From Deltaproteobacteria bacterium (GTDB lineage: Bacteria; Myxococcota_A; UBA796; UBA2385), in assembly GCA_018401435.1 (NCBI GenBank), contig JAGYJW010000006.1:62001-126000 (forward strand): a stretch of DNA of 64,000 bases, read 5' to 3'. The notes under the pieces were generated by a model that was given only the letters and a program-made list of their open reading frames with translations, was not told where the DNA came from and did no database searches. Shown here in pieces: positions 10,315-17,966 of the stretch (its first letter is position 1; each line of letters begins with the position of its first letter). Position numbers and translations under genes: made by a program.

Positions 10315-10370
10315 GGGCGCTTCCGGGAAGGGCCGCCCCGTAGCCGGTTCGCTCCCTTTCGGGCATGGGA

Positions 10371-10376
10371 TAGTCG
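10371..10376 (+). promoter_or_regulatory. -10-like TAGTCG element upstream of the lipoprotein hydrolase
   Basis: The context GGGATAGTCGGG matches the recurrent GnTAGnnT element found before other genes of this window. It lies about 17 nt before ATG 10393, with GGAGG in between. No convincing -35 box. Confidence 0.35.
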
Positions 10377-10392
10377 GGACCGTGGAGGTGGG

Positions 10393-11450
10393 ATGACGCG
10401 CGCATATGGGCTCTTGCTGCTGGTGGCCTGCAACTCCGGCAAACTTCAAAGCGATACCGGGGCGGGCGCTTCGGGCGATGGCAGCCAGCCGGTCGATGGC
10501 TCCGATGGTAGCGACGGGTCCGATGGCGCGGATGGCGCGGATGGCGCGGATGGCGCGGATGGCGCGGACGGCGCGGACGGCGCGGACGGGGCACGGACGG
10601 CACGGACGGCGCGGACGGCGCGGACGGCACGGACGGCACGGACGGCACGGACGGCACGGACGGCACGGACCCGGATCCGGGGCCCGATCTGCGCTTGACG
10701 GGCCCCCAGGGCTTTCGCACCGAAAGCCTGGATGTTGCGCTTTCAAGCTGCGATCTGCCCATCACCCGCTACTTGCCCGATGGCCTTCCGGCGGGGCGGG
10801 TGATCCTGGCCCACGGCTTCTCGCGGGGGCCTGCCCAGATGGCCGGCTGGGCCGAGCACCTCGCATCCTGGGGCTTCGAGGTCCTGGTCCCCACCCTCTG
10901 CCACTCCAGCATCTTTGATACCGACCACGCCCAGAATGGCGCGGACCTGGCGGCGCTGGCCACCTGGGCCGGGTCCGACCCGGTGGTCTTTGGGGGCCAC
11001 AGCGCCGGCGGCCTCGCGGCCCTGGTGGCGGGCAGCCAGTCGGGGGATACCGCGGCCGTACTCGGTCTGGATCTGACCGACGCGGGAGATCTGGCCGTGG
11101 ACGCGGCCCCCGATGTTTCGGCGCCGGTATTCGGGGTCGTGGGCGACAGCAGCTTCTGCAACAGCAGCAACAACGGGCTGCTGGCCTATGCCGCCGCCCC
11201 CGACGCCACGGTGATGCGGCTCAACCAGTCCGACCACTGTGACTTCGAGCTGGAGACCGACTGGCTGTGCACCTTGGGCTGCCCCGATGCCGGCGGCGAC
11301 GAAGATCGGCTGCACGCCACCCTCAAGGGCCTGGTGACGGCGGCCAGCTTCGCGGCCATGGGCGACGCCAACGCGGCGGCCGCCTGGTGGGTGGAGGGCG
11401 GCCTCTACGCAGACGAGATGATCGCCGCAGGCACCCTCAGCCCCGAGTAG
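10393..11450 (+). CDS. Lipoprotein alpha/beta hydrolase with Asp-Gly repeat linker (frameshift in linker)
   Basis: Begins MTRAYGLLLLVACNSG, a lipoprotein signal with lipobox LVAC. A Ser/Asp-Gly repeat (DGSDGSDGADGADG) runs to about 10590, where the frame shifts by one. In the next frame the repeat continues as DGT units and then a hydrolase domain follows: VILAHGFSRGPAQMAGW, GGHSAGGLAALV (GxSxG nucleophile), GVVGDSSFC and the histidine loop NQSDHCDFE. It resembles secreted dienelactone-hydrolase/PAF-acetylhydrolase-type enzymes. The shift sits in GACGGGGCACGG at 10585-10596, next to a G run, so a sequencing indel is likely. A surface esterase tethered by a flexible acidic linker is inferred. 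The 3' end overlaps convergent LysR by 14 nt. GGAGG upstream of the ATG supports the start. Confidence 0.75.
10501..10672 (+). repeat. 9-bp GAyGGCrCG tandem repeat (Asp-Gly-Ala/Thr coding)
   Basis: About 19 near-perfect 9-bp units coding Asp-Gly-Ser, then Asp-Gly-Ala, then Asp-Gly-Thr. The unit is a multiple of three, so slippage by whole units would change linker length but not frame; the observed frame change at about 10590 needs a separate indel. Confidence 0.85.
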
Positions 11451-12339
11451 GCGCCTCCTTGATCTGTTCGACCAGGAAGTCCACCAGCAGCCGCACCTTG
11501 TTGGACATCTGGCGGCCGGGGGGCAGCACGGCCCAGACCGTGCGTGGGGCCTCGGGGTAATCCTCCAAAATGGGCACCAGCCGCCCATTTGCGAGGTCAT
11601 CGGCCACGATGTGGTCCGGCAGCTGGGCGATGCCCAGGCCCCCCAGGGCCATGCAACGCAAGGCCTCGCCGCTGTCCACCATCACCGGTCCGGTGACGGG
11701 AATGGACTCCAGGCCGCCATCTTCGGTGGGAAAGGACCAGGTGGTGCCCGATTGGCGCCAGGTGTAGTGCAGGCAGCGGTGGGCCTTGAGGTCTGCGGGG
11801 CAGGCAGGCTGGCCATGGGCGGCCAGGTAGCTGGGGCTGGCGCAGAGCAGGCGCCGGATGCTGCCCAGGCGCCGCGCTCGCAAGGACGAGTCGGGCAGCT
11901 CGCCGATGCGAATGGCGAGATCGAAGCCCTCGGCCAGCAGGTCCACCGGCTTGTCGGTGAAGGACGCGGCGATGTGGAGGCGGGGGTGGCGCAGCAGCAG
12001 GGCGGTCAGGCTGGGGGTGATGGTCTGCACGCCATAGCTGACCGGCGCCGTCAGGCGGATGAGGCCCGTGGGCTCGTCCTGGTCGTCGCGCAGGTCCTCG
12101 CGGGCCCGCATGAGGCTGTCCAGGGCCGGGGCGGCCTGGGCCAGCAGGCGATCGCCGGCGTCGGTGGGCACGACCTGGCGGGTGGTGCGGTGCAGCAGGG
12201 GCAGGCCGAGTTCGGCCTCCAGGGCGGCGACCCGCTTGCTGACCGTGGCCTTGCTCACGCCCAGCTGCGCGGCCGCCGTGGTGAAGCTGCCGCTGCGGGC
12301 GACCGCGACAAAGGCGGCGATGGTCTCGATATCCTTCAC
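11437..12339 (-). CDS. LysR-family transcriptional regulator
   Basis: 300 aa. N-terminal winged HTH (ETIAAFVAVARSGSFTTAAA, LGVSKATVSKRVAALE) is followed by a periplasmic-binding-protein-like effector domain (TPSLTALLLRHPRLHIAASF, GFDLAIRIGELPDSSLRARR). This resembles the CrgA/DsdC-like branch with the GFDLAIRIG signature. Start chosen as GTG 12339, giving VKDIETIAAF with GGGAG four bases upstream; an in-frame ATG at 12417 would add a repeat-derived tail and is unlikely. It is divergent from the nitroreductase across the minisatellite, a classical arrangement for a LysR regulator and its target. Confidence 0.88.
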   Translation of the reverse strand: MKDIETIAAFVAVARSGSFTTAAAQLGVSKATVSKRVAALEAELGLPLLHRTTRQVVPTDAGDRLLAQAAPALDSLMRAREDLRDDQDEPTGLIRLTAPVSYGVQTITPSLTALLLRHPRLHIAASFTDKPVDLLAEGFDLAIRIGELPDSSLRARRLGSIRRLLCASPSYLAAHGQPACPADLKAHRCLHYTWRQSGTTWSFPTEDGGLESIPVTGPVMVDSGEALRCMALGGLGIAQLPDHIVADDLANGRLVPILEDYPEAPRTVWAVLPPGRQMSNKVRLLVDFLVEQIKEAPTRG

Positions 12340-12362
12340 GGTGCTCCCGGCGGACCGGTTGT

Positions 12363-12699
12363 TTCCGGGCATCAGGCTTCCGGACAGTGTGTTTCCGGAC
12401 AGTGTGTTTCCGGGCATCAGGCTTCCGGACAGTGTGTTTCCGGACAGTGTGTTTCCGGACAGTGTGTTTCCGGACAGTGTGTTTCCGGACAGTGTGTTTC
12501 CGGACAGTGTGTTTCCGGACAGTGTGTTTCCGGACAGTGTGTTTCCGGACAGTGTGTTTCCGGACAGTGTGTTTCCGGACAGTGTGTTTCCGGACAGTGT
12601 GTTTCCGGACAGTGTGTTTCCGGACAGTGTGTTTCCGGACAGTGTGTTTCCGGACAGTGTGTTTCCGGACAGTGTGTTTCCGGACAGTGTGTTTCCGGG
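12363..12699. repeat. 15-bp minisatellite between the LysR gene and the nitroreductase
   Basis: Unit CAGTGTGTTTCCGGA. Two perfect copies start at 12385 and 12400, then an 18-copy uninterrupted block runs from 12430 to about 12699. The blocks are separated by a variant GGGCATCAGGCTTCCGGA segment, which also occurs at the left edge. Every unit contains the palindrome TCCGGA spaced by 9 bp. Because 15 is a multiple of three and the unit holds no stop, several frames are open on both strands, producing artificial ORFs (TVRKH, PETHC, CVSGQ, DSVFP repeats). Confidence 0.97.
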
Positions 12700-12773
12700 C
12701 GGGGCCCTTCGGCCAGGGGGCGGCGGGCCTTAAAAGGGGATCTGTATCGCGACCCCTGCGCCCCGGAGCTCCC

Positions 12774-13352
12774 ATGACGCCTTCGACCCTGCACCCCCTG
12801 CTCGCATCGCGCTTCAGCCCCCGCGCCTTCTCGGATGCGGCCGTGGGCATCGAAGACCAGCGCGCCCTGATGGAGGCGGCCCGCTGGGCGTCGAGCTGCT
12901 TCAACGAGCAGCCCTGGTCGTTCATCCTGGGGGATCGCCACCAGCACCCCGAAGACTTCGCCCGCATCCTCGACCTGCTGGCGCCGGCCAACCAGGTCTG
13001 GGCCGCGGCGGCCCCCTTGTTGGTGGTCACGGCGGCCTGGCGGAACTTCAGCCGCACCGGCGCCGAGAATATGCACGCATGGCACGATCTGGGATTGGCG
13101 GTGGGCCAGTTGACGGTGGAGGCCAGCGCCCGCGGCCTGGTGCTGCACCAGATGGCCGGGCTCGACCGCCTGCGCGCGGCCCGCACCTTGGGCCTGCCCG
13201 AGGGGGTTGAGGTGGCCACGGCCATCGCCATCGGTCATCCGGGCGACCCCGAGCAGCTCCCCGAAGCGCTCCGCAGCCGCGAGAAGGCGCCGCGCGTCCG
13301 AAAGGCGCTGTCGGAGATCGCCTTTGCCGGGCTTTTTGGCCAGGCCTTGTAG
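12774..13352 (+). CDS. Nitroreductase-family protein
   Basis: 192 aa FMN-dependent oxidoreductase of the nitroreductase superfamily. It has the N-terminal HPLLASRFSPRAFSD (phosphate-binding RxSxRxF type), MEAARWASSCFNEQPWSFI (NQPW-like flavin contact), then HDLGLAVGQLTVEASARGL and the C-terminal GHPGDPEQLPE. Short single-domain type. ATG 12774 follows CGGAGCTCCC. The frame is also open back through the minisatellite (a possible Cys/Arg-rich extension), but the Shine-Dalgarno and the family length support the given start. Divergent LysR is the likely regulator. Natural substrate unknown. Confidence 0.88.
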   Translation: MTPSTLHPLLASRFSPRAFSDAAVGIEDQRALMEAARWASSCFNEQPWSFILGDRHQHPEDFARILDLLAPANQVWAAAAPLLVVTAAWRNFSRTGAENMHAWHDLGLAVGQLTVEASARGLVLHQMAGLDRLRAARTLGLPEGVEVATAIAIGHPGDPEQLPEALRSREKAPRVRKALSEIAFAGLFGQAL

Positions 13353-13384
13353 GCGCTGGGAGCGCTGGTCGCGCGCGCCAGATT

Positions 13385-13642
13385 CTAGGTGGGGCGGGCC
13401 TGGTCTTCCTCGTCCAGATCCACCTGGATGCCTTCGGCGGTGGTGCTGGGGCTCAGGACGTCATGCTGCGTTTCCGACGCGACGTCGGTGTCGAAGGCGC
13501 TGAAGGGCATGTCGCTGGTGACCACGCCATCGGCCTGCTGGTCGGCATGTTCGTCCAGGTCCGACCACATCTCCCGCTGCTGACCCTTGGGCTTGAGCGT
13601 GCTTGGACGCGAGACGGGGGGGGCCTGGGTGGGGCGGGGCAT
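13385..13642 (-). CDS. Small acidic hypothetical protein
   Basis: 85 aa, Asp/Glu/Gln-rich, no hydrophobic segment, ending DLDEEDQARPT. No family recognised. It has the best Shine-Dalgarno in the region (AGGAGG, 5 nt before ATG 13642), which is why I regard it as real. It is convergent with the nitroreductase (32 nt gap) and divergent from the TPR gene. Confidence 0.6.
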   Translation of the reverse strand: MPRPTQAPPVSRPSTLKPKGQQREMWSDLDEHADQQADGVVTSDMPFSAFDTDVASETQHDVLSPSTTAEGIQVDLDEEDQARPT

Positions 13643-13709
13643 GGAACCTCCTGGGGCCAGGATAACGCAAGGGGCGGAGTCCGCGTTCGCGCGTGGGATC
13701 CCGGGGTGA

Positions 13710-13715
13710 TAGCCT
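13710..13715 (+). promoter_or_regulatory. -10-like TAGCCT element before the TPR/zinc-finger gene
   Basis: GTGATAGCCTCTGG matches the recurrent element; it lies 31-46 nt before the possible starts at 13747 and 13762. Confidence 0.4.
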
Positions 13716-13761
13716 CTGGTTTGGCCCGGTCCTGCTGGCCCGGCCAATGCAATGGTCTGGT

Positions 13762-15798
13762 ATGTCCGACGCCGCAGCCCGCGCCATGAGCCTGTTCCCG
13801 CACACCAAGCTCGATTGGACCATCGGCAGGCTCGAAGAGCGTTCGGCGTCCATGCCCGACGACCCGGCGCTGCGCATCGAGCTGGCCCGAGCGGTCCTGG
13901 GCCGCGGGCTCTACCATGGCGGCGGCGAAAAGGACTGCAACGCCTGCCTCGCGCTGGTGCGCAAGAGCCTGCAAGAGGACCCCGCCAACGCCGAGGCCCT
14001 GGTGCTGGCGGGCATGGCGCTGGTGGGCATGGACCGCCCCGACGGGGCCGCCCGTTACCTGGACCAGGCGGTGCGCATCGACGGCGAGCGCGCCGATCTG
14101 CGGCTTGCACTGGGGCTGATCGCGCGCCAGCAGGGCGATCCGGGTGGGGCCGTCCGCCAGCTCGAGATGAGTTGCCGCCTGAGCCCCGAGAGCTGGGAGA
14201 CCCACCTCGAGCTGGGCCGCACCTTGCTGATGGTGGCCCACCGACAGGGCCACCCCCGGCGGCTGGTCGAACGCGCCCAGTACCACCTGGTCCAGGCCCT
14301 GCAGCGCGACCCGCCCCCCGCGCAGACCGCACCCCTGCTGCGCGATCTGGGCATCGGCTGCCTGCTCACCGGTCGCTTTGCGCAGGCCGAAAAATTCTTC
14401 ATCCGCCTGCGCGAACAGGAACGCCACGCGCCGGCCGCCTGGTTCCACCTGGGCCTGGTGGCCTACGAATTGGGCAAGTACAACAACGCGATTCAGCACT
14501 TTCGCCAATATCTGCGCGAGCGGCCCGACGACGCCCCGGTGCTCGCCCGGGTGGCCCTGGCCTGGTTCCAGCTGGGCGAGTACCCCCGCGCCCGCGAGGC
14601 CTGTCACCAGGCCCTGCTGGCCGACCCCGACAATGTCGCGGCACGGCACGCCCTGGGCTGCACCTTGTTGGAGGAGGGCGACCCCAACGAGGCCCTCAAG
14701 ATGTTCCGCGAGGCCCTGCTGGCCGACCCCACCCACATGCCCAGCTATGTGGAGATGGTGCGCACACGGCGCCTGGGCGGCGACCAGCGCTGGATCCAGC
14801 AGGCCCTCGAATCCGAGGTTCGCGGCTTCGATCGGCTCAGCCCGGGCTCGATGTCCGACTCCCGCGCCCTCACCCGCAGGCGCGTGCAGGCCATCATCGA
14901 CGAGCTGACCATCGTGGGGCCGGCGGCGGCCGCCATGGTGCTGCGGGCCATCAACCTCACCCAGAACGAGGCCCTGCGCTTTCAGCTCTGGGAGGCCGCC
15001 TGCGCCTTGTCCCAACAGGCCGTGGCCGAGGGCGCGTCCAGCCGCTTGCGCGAGCCCGGCCGCTGGTATGGGGCGGGCCTGGGGGGCGTGGCCCTCTGCG
15101 TCGCTGGGGCCGTGCCCGAGCAATACCTGATGACCGGCCTCAAGCTGGACGAGGCCGACCTCAAGAAGGCCACGGTGGACCGCCATGGCCCCGCCCACGA
15201 TGTACAGGAGCACCGGCGCAACCTCGACACCGAGCGCCAGCGGGCCCGGGCCCACCAGGCCCTGCTGTTGCTGAGCATCGGGCTGCGGCGGAGCGCGTCG
15301 GGCCGAGAGCTGCTGCGCAACTGGGCGGGCACCGCCGACGAAGAGCTGGCGGTCGCGGCCTGGGTGGGCCTGGCCCTCTATGGCGACGCCGAGGCCAGCA
15401 AGGCCCTGCGGCGCCGGGGGGCCGACCGCGGCGCCTTGCCGGTGGTGGACCGCCTGCTCGGCGAGATCTCCCCCGCCGCCCTGCTGCGCGAGCCGCGCCG
15501 GGTGGGGTCGGCCGAGGACACCCGCTGCACCACCTGCGGCCGGGCCCACGCCGAGGTCGCCCATATGATCGCAGGAGGCGACAGCGTCATCTGCGACCGC
15601 TGCGTCATCCGCATCACCCAGAACCGGGCCACCCTGACCGCCGCAGACAACGCCACCTGCGCCCTCTGCGGCCGCAGCCACTTCGAATCCGCCGGCCTCT
15701 ACACCTACAATGGTGTGGACGTCTGCAACCAGTGCATCCAGCTCAGCCTGGGGCTCAGCGAACGCGAAGAGGTGGACGCCTTCCTCGCGAACTGGTGA
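13762..15798 (+). CDS. TPR-repeat protein with two C-terminal ClpX-type zinc fingers
   Basis: 678 aa. Residues about 40-380 contain TPR-like repeats (for example AWFHLGLVAYELGKYNNAIQ, VALAWFQLGEYPRAREACHQ, ALGCTLLEEGDPNEALKMFR). A helical Ala-rich middle region follows. The C-terminus carries two four-cysteine modules. Residues 589-615 (CTTCGRAH...EVAHMIAGGDSVICDRC) match the ClpX zinc-binding domain pattern CxxCGK..EV..LIAG....IC.EC closely. Residues 633-659 (CALCGRSH...VCNQC) are a second, looser copy. No AAA+ domain is present. ClpX ZBDs dimerise and bind substrates and adaptors, so an adaptor or scaffold role for proteolysis is plausible but inferred. Start uncertain: ATG 13747, 13762 or 13786, none with a clear Shine-Dalgarno. 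Confidence 0.75.
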   Translation: MSDAAARAMSLFPHTKLDWTIGRLEERSASMPDDPALRIELARAVLGRGLYHGGGEKDCNACLALVRKSLQEDPANAEALVLAGMALVGMDRPDGAARYLDQAVRIDGERADLRLALGLIARQQGDPGGAVRQLEMSCRLSPESWETHLELGRTLLMVAHRQGHPRRLVERAQYHLVQALQRDPPPAQTAPLLRDLGIGCLLTGRFAQAEKFFIRLREQERHAPAAWFHLGLVAYELGKYNNAIQHFRQYLRERPDDAPVLARVALAWFQLGEYPRAREACHQALLADPDNVAARHALGCTLLEEGDPNEALKMFREALLADPTHMPSYVEMVRTRRLGGDQRWIQQALESEVRGFDRLSPGSMSDSRALTRRRVQAIIDELTIVGPAAAAMVLRAINLTQNEALRFQLWEAACALSQQAVAEGASSRLREPGRWYGAGLGGVALCVAGAVPEQYLMTGLKLDEADLKKATVDRHGPAHDVQEHRRNLDTERQRARAHQALLLLSIGLRRSASGRELLRNWAGTADEELAVAAWVGLALYGDAEASKALRRRGADRGALPVVDRLLGEISPAALLREPRRVGSAEDTRCTTCGRAHAEVAHMIAGGDSVICDRCVIRITQNRATLTAADNATCALCGRSHFESAGLYTYNGVDVCNQCIQLSLGLSEREEVDAFLANW

Positions 15799-17529
15799 TC
15801 AGGGCGTCTCGTCCCCGGGCAGGGCCACCGACAGCCCGAAGTTGAGCCGCGCGACACGCAGCTGGCGGTCGCCGGGCAGCCGCGCCCAGGCGTCATCCAG
15901 CACCTGTTCGGCCTCGGCCTGGTTGCCCGAGGCGGCGATGGCGTCGGCGCAGGCGATGATCACGCCGGGGTGGTCGGGGCGGGCGGCCAGGGCTTCGTGG
16001 GCGACCTCGATGCCGCCAGGAACCGAATAGTCGGCGTGTACCCTCAACAAGCCAACGATGGCCTCGGGTTCTGCCGGCCGCAGCTGGTGGGCGTGGCCGT
16101 AGGCTTCCAGGGCCTCGAGGGCCTGGCCGCTGCGGTAGAGGGCGAGGCCCAGGGCCACGGCCGGACCATAGGAGCGCGGGTGGGTGAGGGCGCGGGCGCG
16201 GGCGTCCACCAGCTCGGGCACCTCCTCAAAGGCCACGCTGTCGCGGATTCGGGTGACGAGGGGCTGGTAGGGGTCGGCTGCAGCCGCCACCGACTGGAAT
16301 TGCACCCGGTGCTCGTAGACCCCGCGGGCCATCACAATGGCGGTCACCTCTTGCTCCTCGCCGGACAGGTCGAAACGCAGCCGCACCTGGCGCGCCTCCC
16401 AGCCGGCGAGGGCGATGGGTGCGTCGCTGAGCACCCGCGGGTTGCGGCTGCCGGACCCGATCCGGGTGACCAGGTTGTGCACCGCGGCGTCGGCGGTCAG
16501 GGGCCTGGGGTGCACGGTGGTGGTGGCGGCAAAGGTGGCCCCCAAGGTTGGTGAAAACCAGCCCCGGTCGCCGGTGAAGGTCCAGCCCGACTTCCAGTAG
16601 GTGGGGCGACTGACCGTCCAGCCCTCGTCGTCCAGATCCCCCAGGGCCTGCAGGGGCACCACCCAGGACCCCCCCACCGCCAGGCCCAGGCTGAGCAGGG
16701 CCATGGCGCCCACCGCCCCCAGGCGCCAGACCCGGTTGTGCAGGGTCTGGCGGCTGAGGCGCTCGGGCTCCAGCACGGTCATCAGGGCGCCGCCCCCGAT
16801 CAAGCCGCCCAGGTGGCTCCAGTGGTCGACATTCTCGGCCCGGAGCGCCGTCACGAAGGACAGGCCCAGGTAGAAGGCGATGGCCCAGCCGAAGTATTTG
16901 CGGGATTGCACCGGCAGGCTGTCCCAGTACTTCCAGCCGATGACGATGGCGGCGGCCAACAGCCCATAGACCCCGCCCGATGCCCCCAGGCTCTGCCGAT
17001 CCGGGGTCAGCAACATGCTCAATATGCCGCCAGTAAAGACGCTTCCAAAGTAGATTGTGAGCAGGTTGGCCCGGCCTGCGGCGCGCTCCAGGTGGTAGGC
17101 CGTGTAGCCCAGGAAGCACAGGTTGAAGAGCAGGTGGGCGAAGTTGAGGTGCAGCAGCCCGTAGCTGAAGAGGCGCCAGATCTCGCCCTCTTCCAGCACG
17201 GCGGGCGCCCAGTTGGTGAAGTGGTCTTGCAGCCAGGTCTCGGTCGCGGGCACCCAGCTCCACAGGTAGACGCGGATCTGAAAGCCCAGCAGGATCGCGG
17301 TCACCAGCGGCAGACCCGGCCGCAGCAGGGCCCGCCGGAAGCCCCGTTCGGGGGCGCTGGCCAGCACCTGGTAGAGCTCCAGGTCGTGGGCCGGCACAAA
17401 GGCGTCGCCGGTCACCACCTCGAAGCGAATGGGGGTGTCCCCGCTGATCTCGCCATCCCGGACGCGATCCTCGAAGTCGTCGTAGGTCATCCGCTGGATG
17501 TGGCTGTGGTGGCGAATCTCGATGATCAC
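15799..17529 (-). CDS. Rhomboid-family intramembrane serine protease with C-terminal TPR-like region
   Basis: 576 aa. The N-terminal ~60 residues look like a GYF_2/DUF4339-type cytoplasmic module (IRFEVVTGDAFVPAHDLELY). Six or seven membrane helices follow with the rhomboid features: HLNFAHLLFNLCFLGYTAYH, the catalytic Ser184 in GASGGVYGLLAA, and the catalytic His239 in HWSHLGGLIGGG. A C-terminal soluble part has TPR-like sequence (SYGPAVALGLALYRSGQALE). GTG 17529 is used because it overlaps the upstream stop (GTGA, 17526-17529) and begins VIIEIRHHSH. Substrate unknown. Forms a two-gene operon with the small membrane protein upstream. Confidence 0.85.
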   Translation of the reverse strand: MIIEIRHHSHIQRMTYDDFEDRVRDGEISGDTPIRFEVVTGDAFVPAHDLELYQVLASAPERGFRRALLRPGLPLVTAILLGFQIRVYLWSWVPATETWLQDHFTNWAPAVLEEGEIWRLFSYGLLHLNFAHLLFNLCFLGYTAYHLERAAGRANLLTIYFGSVFTGGILSMLLTPDRQSLGASGGVYGLLAAAIVIGWKYWDSLPVQSRKYFGWAIAFYLGLSFVTALRAENVDHWSHLGGLIGGGALMTVLEPERLSRQTLHNRVWRLGAVGAMALLSLGLAVGGSWVVPLQALGDLDDEGWTVSRPTYWKSGWTFTGDRGWFSPTLGATFAATTTVHPRPLTADAAVHNLVTRIGSGSRNPRVLSDAPIALAGWEARQVRLRFDLSGEEQEVTAIVMARGVYEHRVQFQSVAAAADPYQPLVTRIRDSVAFEEVPELVDARARALTHPRSYGPAVALGLALYRSGQALEALEAYGHAHQLRPAEPEAIVGLLRVHADYSVPGGIEVAHEALAARPDHPGVIIACADAIAASGNQAEAEQVLDDAWARLPGDRQLRVARLNFGLSVALPGDETP

Positions 17530-17870
17530 GTGTGGGTCCCCAGCTGGTAGAGGGCCCAGAAAGGCACCAGGGCAGATACCAGGGCCCCGCCGTGAAAGAG
17601 CAGCAAAGCGGCCTTGCCTTCGCTCCGCCGCGATGCCCGGAAGCCCGCCAGGCACAGCAGCAGGATGAACCCGTGAAGGACCCAGGGGTAGTCCACCTCG
17701 GGCATCGTGGGTTCGGTGTTCCGCCCCGACCAGATCTGCCAGGCCATGGCCAGGGGGGGGCCCACGGTGCGCATGGTGACCGCGCCCACGACGCCCGCCG
17801 CCACCATGCTCAGGGCGCCCAGCTGGCTGACCAGCTGAAGGGGCTTGCGCTTCTTCTGGGGTGGCGACAC
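17526..17870 (-). CDS. Small membrane protein, three predicted helices
   Basis: 114 aa. After a basic N-terminus (PPQKKRKPLQ) come three hydrophobic segments: SMVAAGVVGAVTMRTVGPPL, VLHGFILLLCLAGF and ALLLFHGGALVSALVPFWAL. No family recognised. GTG 17870 has GGAGG 6 nt upstream. Translationally coupled to the rhomboid protease, so a partner or substrate role is possible but not shown. Confidence 0.65.
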   Translation of the reverse strand: MSPPQKKRKPLQLVSQLGALSMVAAGVVGAVTMRTVGPPLAMAWQIWSGRNTEPTMPEVDYPWVLHGFILLLCLAGFRASRRSEGKAALLLFHGGALVSALVPFWALYQLGTHT

Positions 17871-17891
17871 GACGGTCCTCCGCACCCCGCC

Positions 17892-17897
17892 AGCGTA
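17892..17897 (-). promoter_or_regulatory. -10-like TACGCT element for the membrane protein/rhomboid operon
   Basis: On the minus strand GGGCTACGCTGG lies 21 nt before GTG 17870, back to back with the plus-strand element at 17937. No -35 box recognised. Confidence 0.35.
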
Positions 17898-17936
17898 GCC
17901 CGCGCCCTGGGGCCGTGAGCGCCGGGCCGGGCGGGA

Positions 17937-17942
17937 TAGGGG
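17937..17942 (+). promoter_or_regulatory. -10-like TAGGGG element for the aminotransferase operon
   Basis: GGCGGGATAGGGGGCG at 17930-17945 is nearly identical to the sequence before the GT4 gene at 38750-38765, suggesting the same promoter class. Here the start is leadered (SD GAGGAG at 17956-17961). Confidence 0.45.
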
Positions 17943-17966
17943 GCGCTCCCTGTCCGAGGAGTGCCC

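Noticed and set aside
10585..10596. Phase variation by slippage in the Asp-Gly repeat
   Set aside because: The 9-bp unit preserves frame when units are gained or lost; the observed shift requires a non-unit indel beside a G run.
12363..12699. CRISPR array
   Set aside because: Units are directly adjacent 15-mers without unique spacers, and no cas genes are present; it is a minisatellite.
11597..13231. ORFs of repeated TVRKH or PETHC residues
   Set aside because: They arise because a 15-bp stop-free repeat leaves several frames open; no start signals and they overlap real genes.
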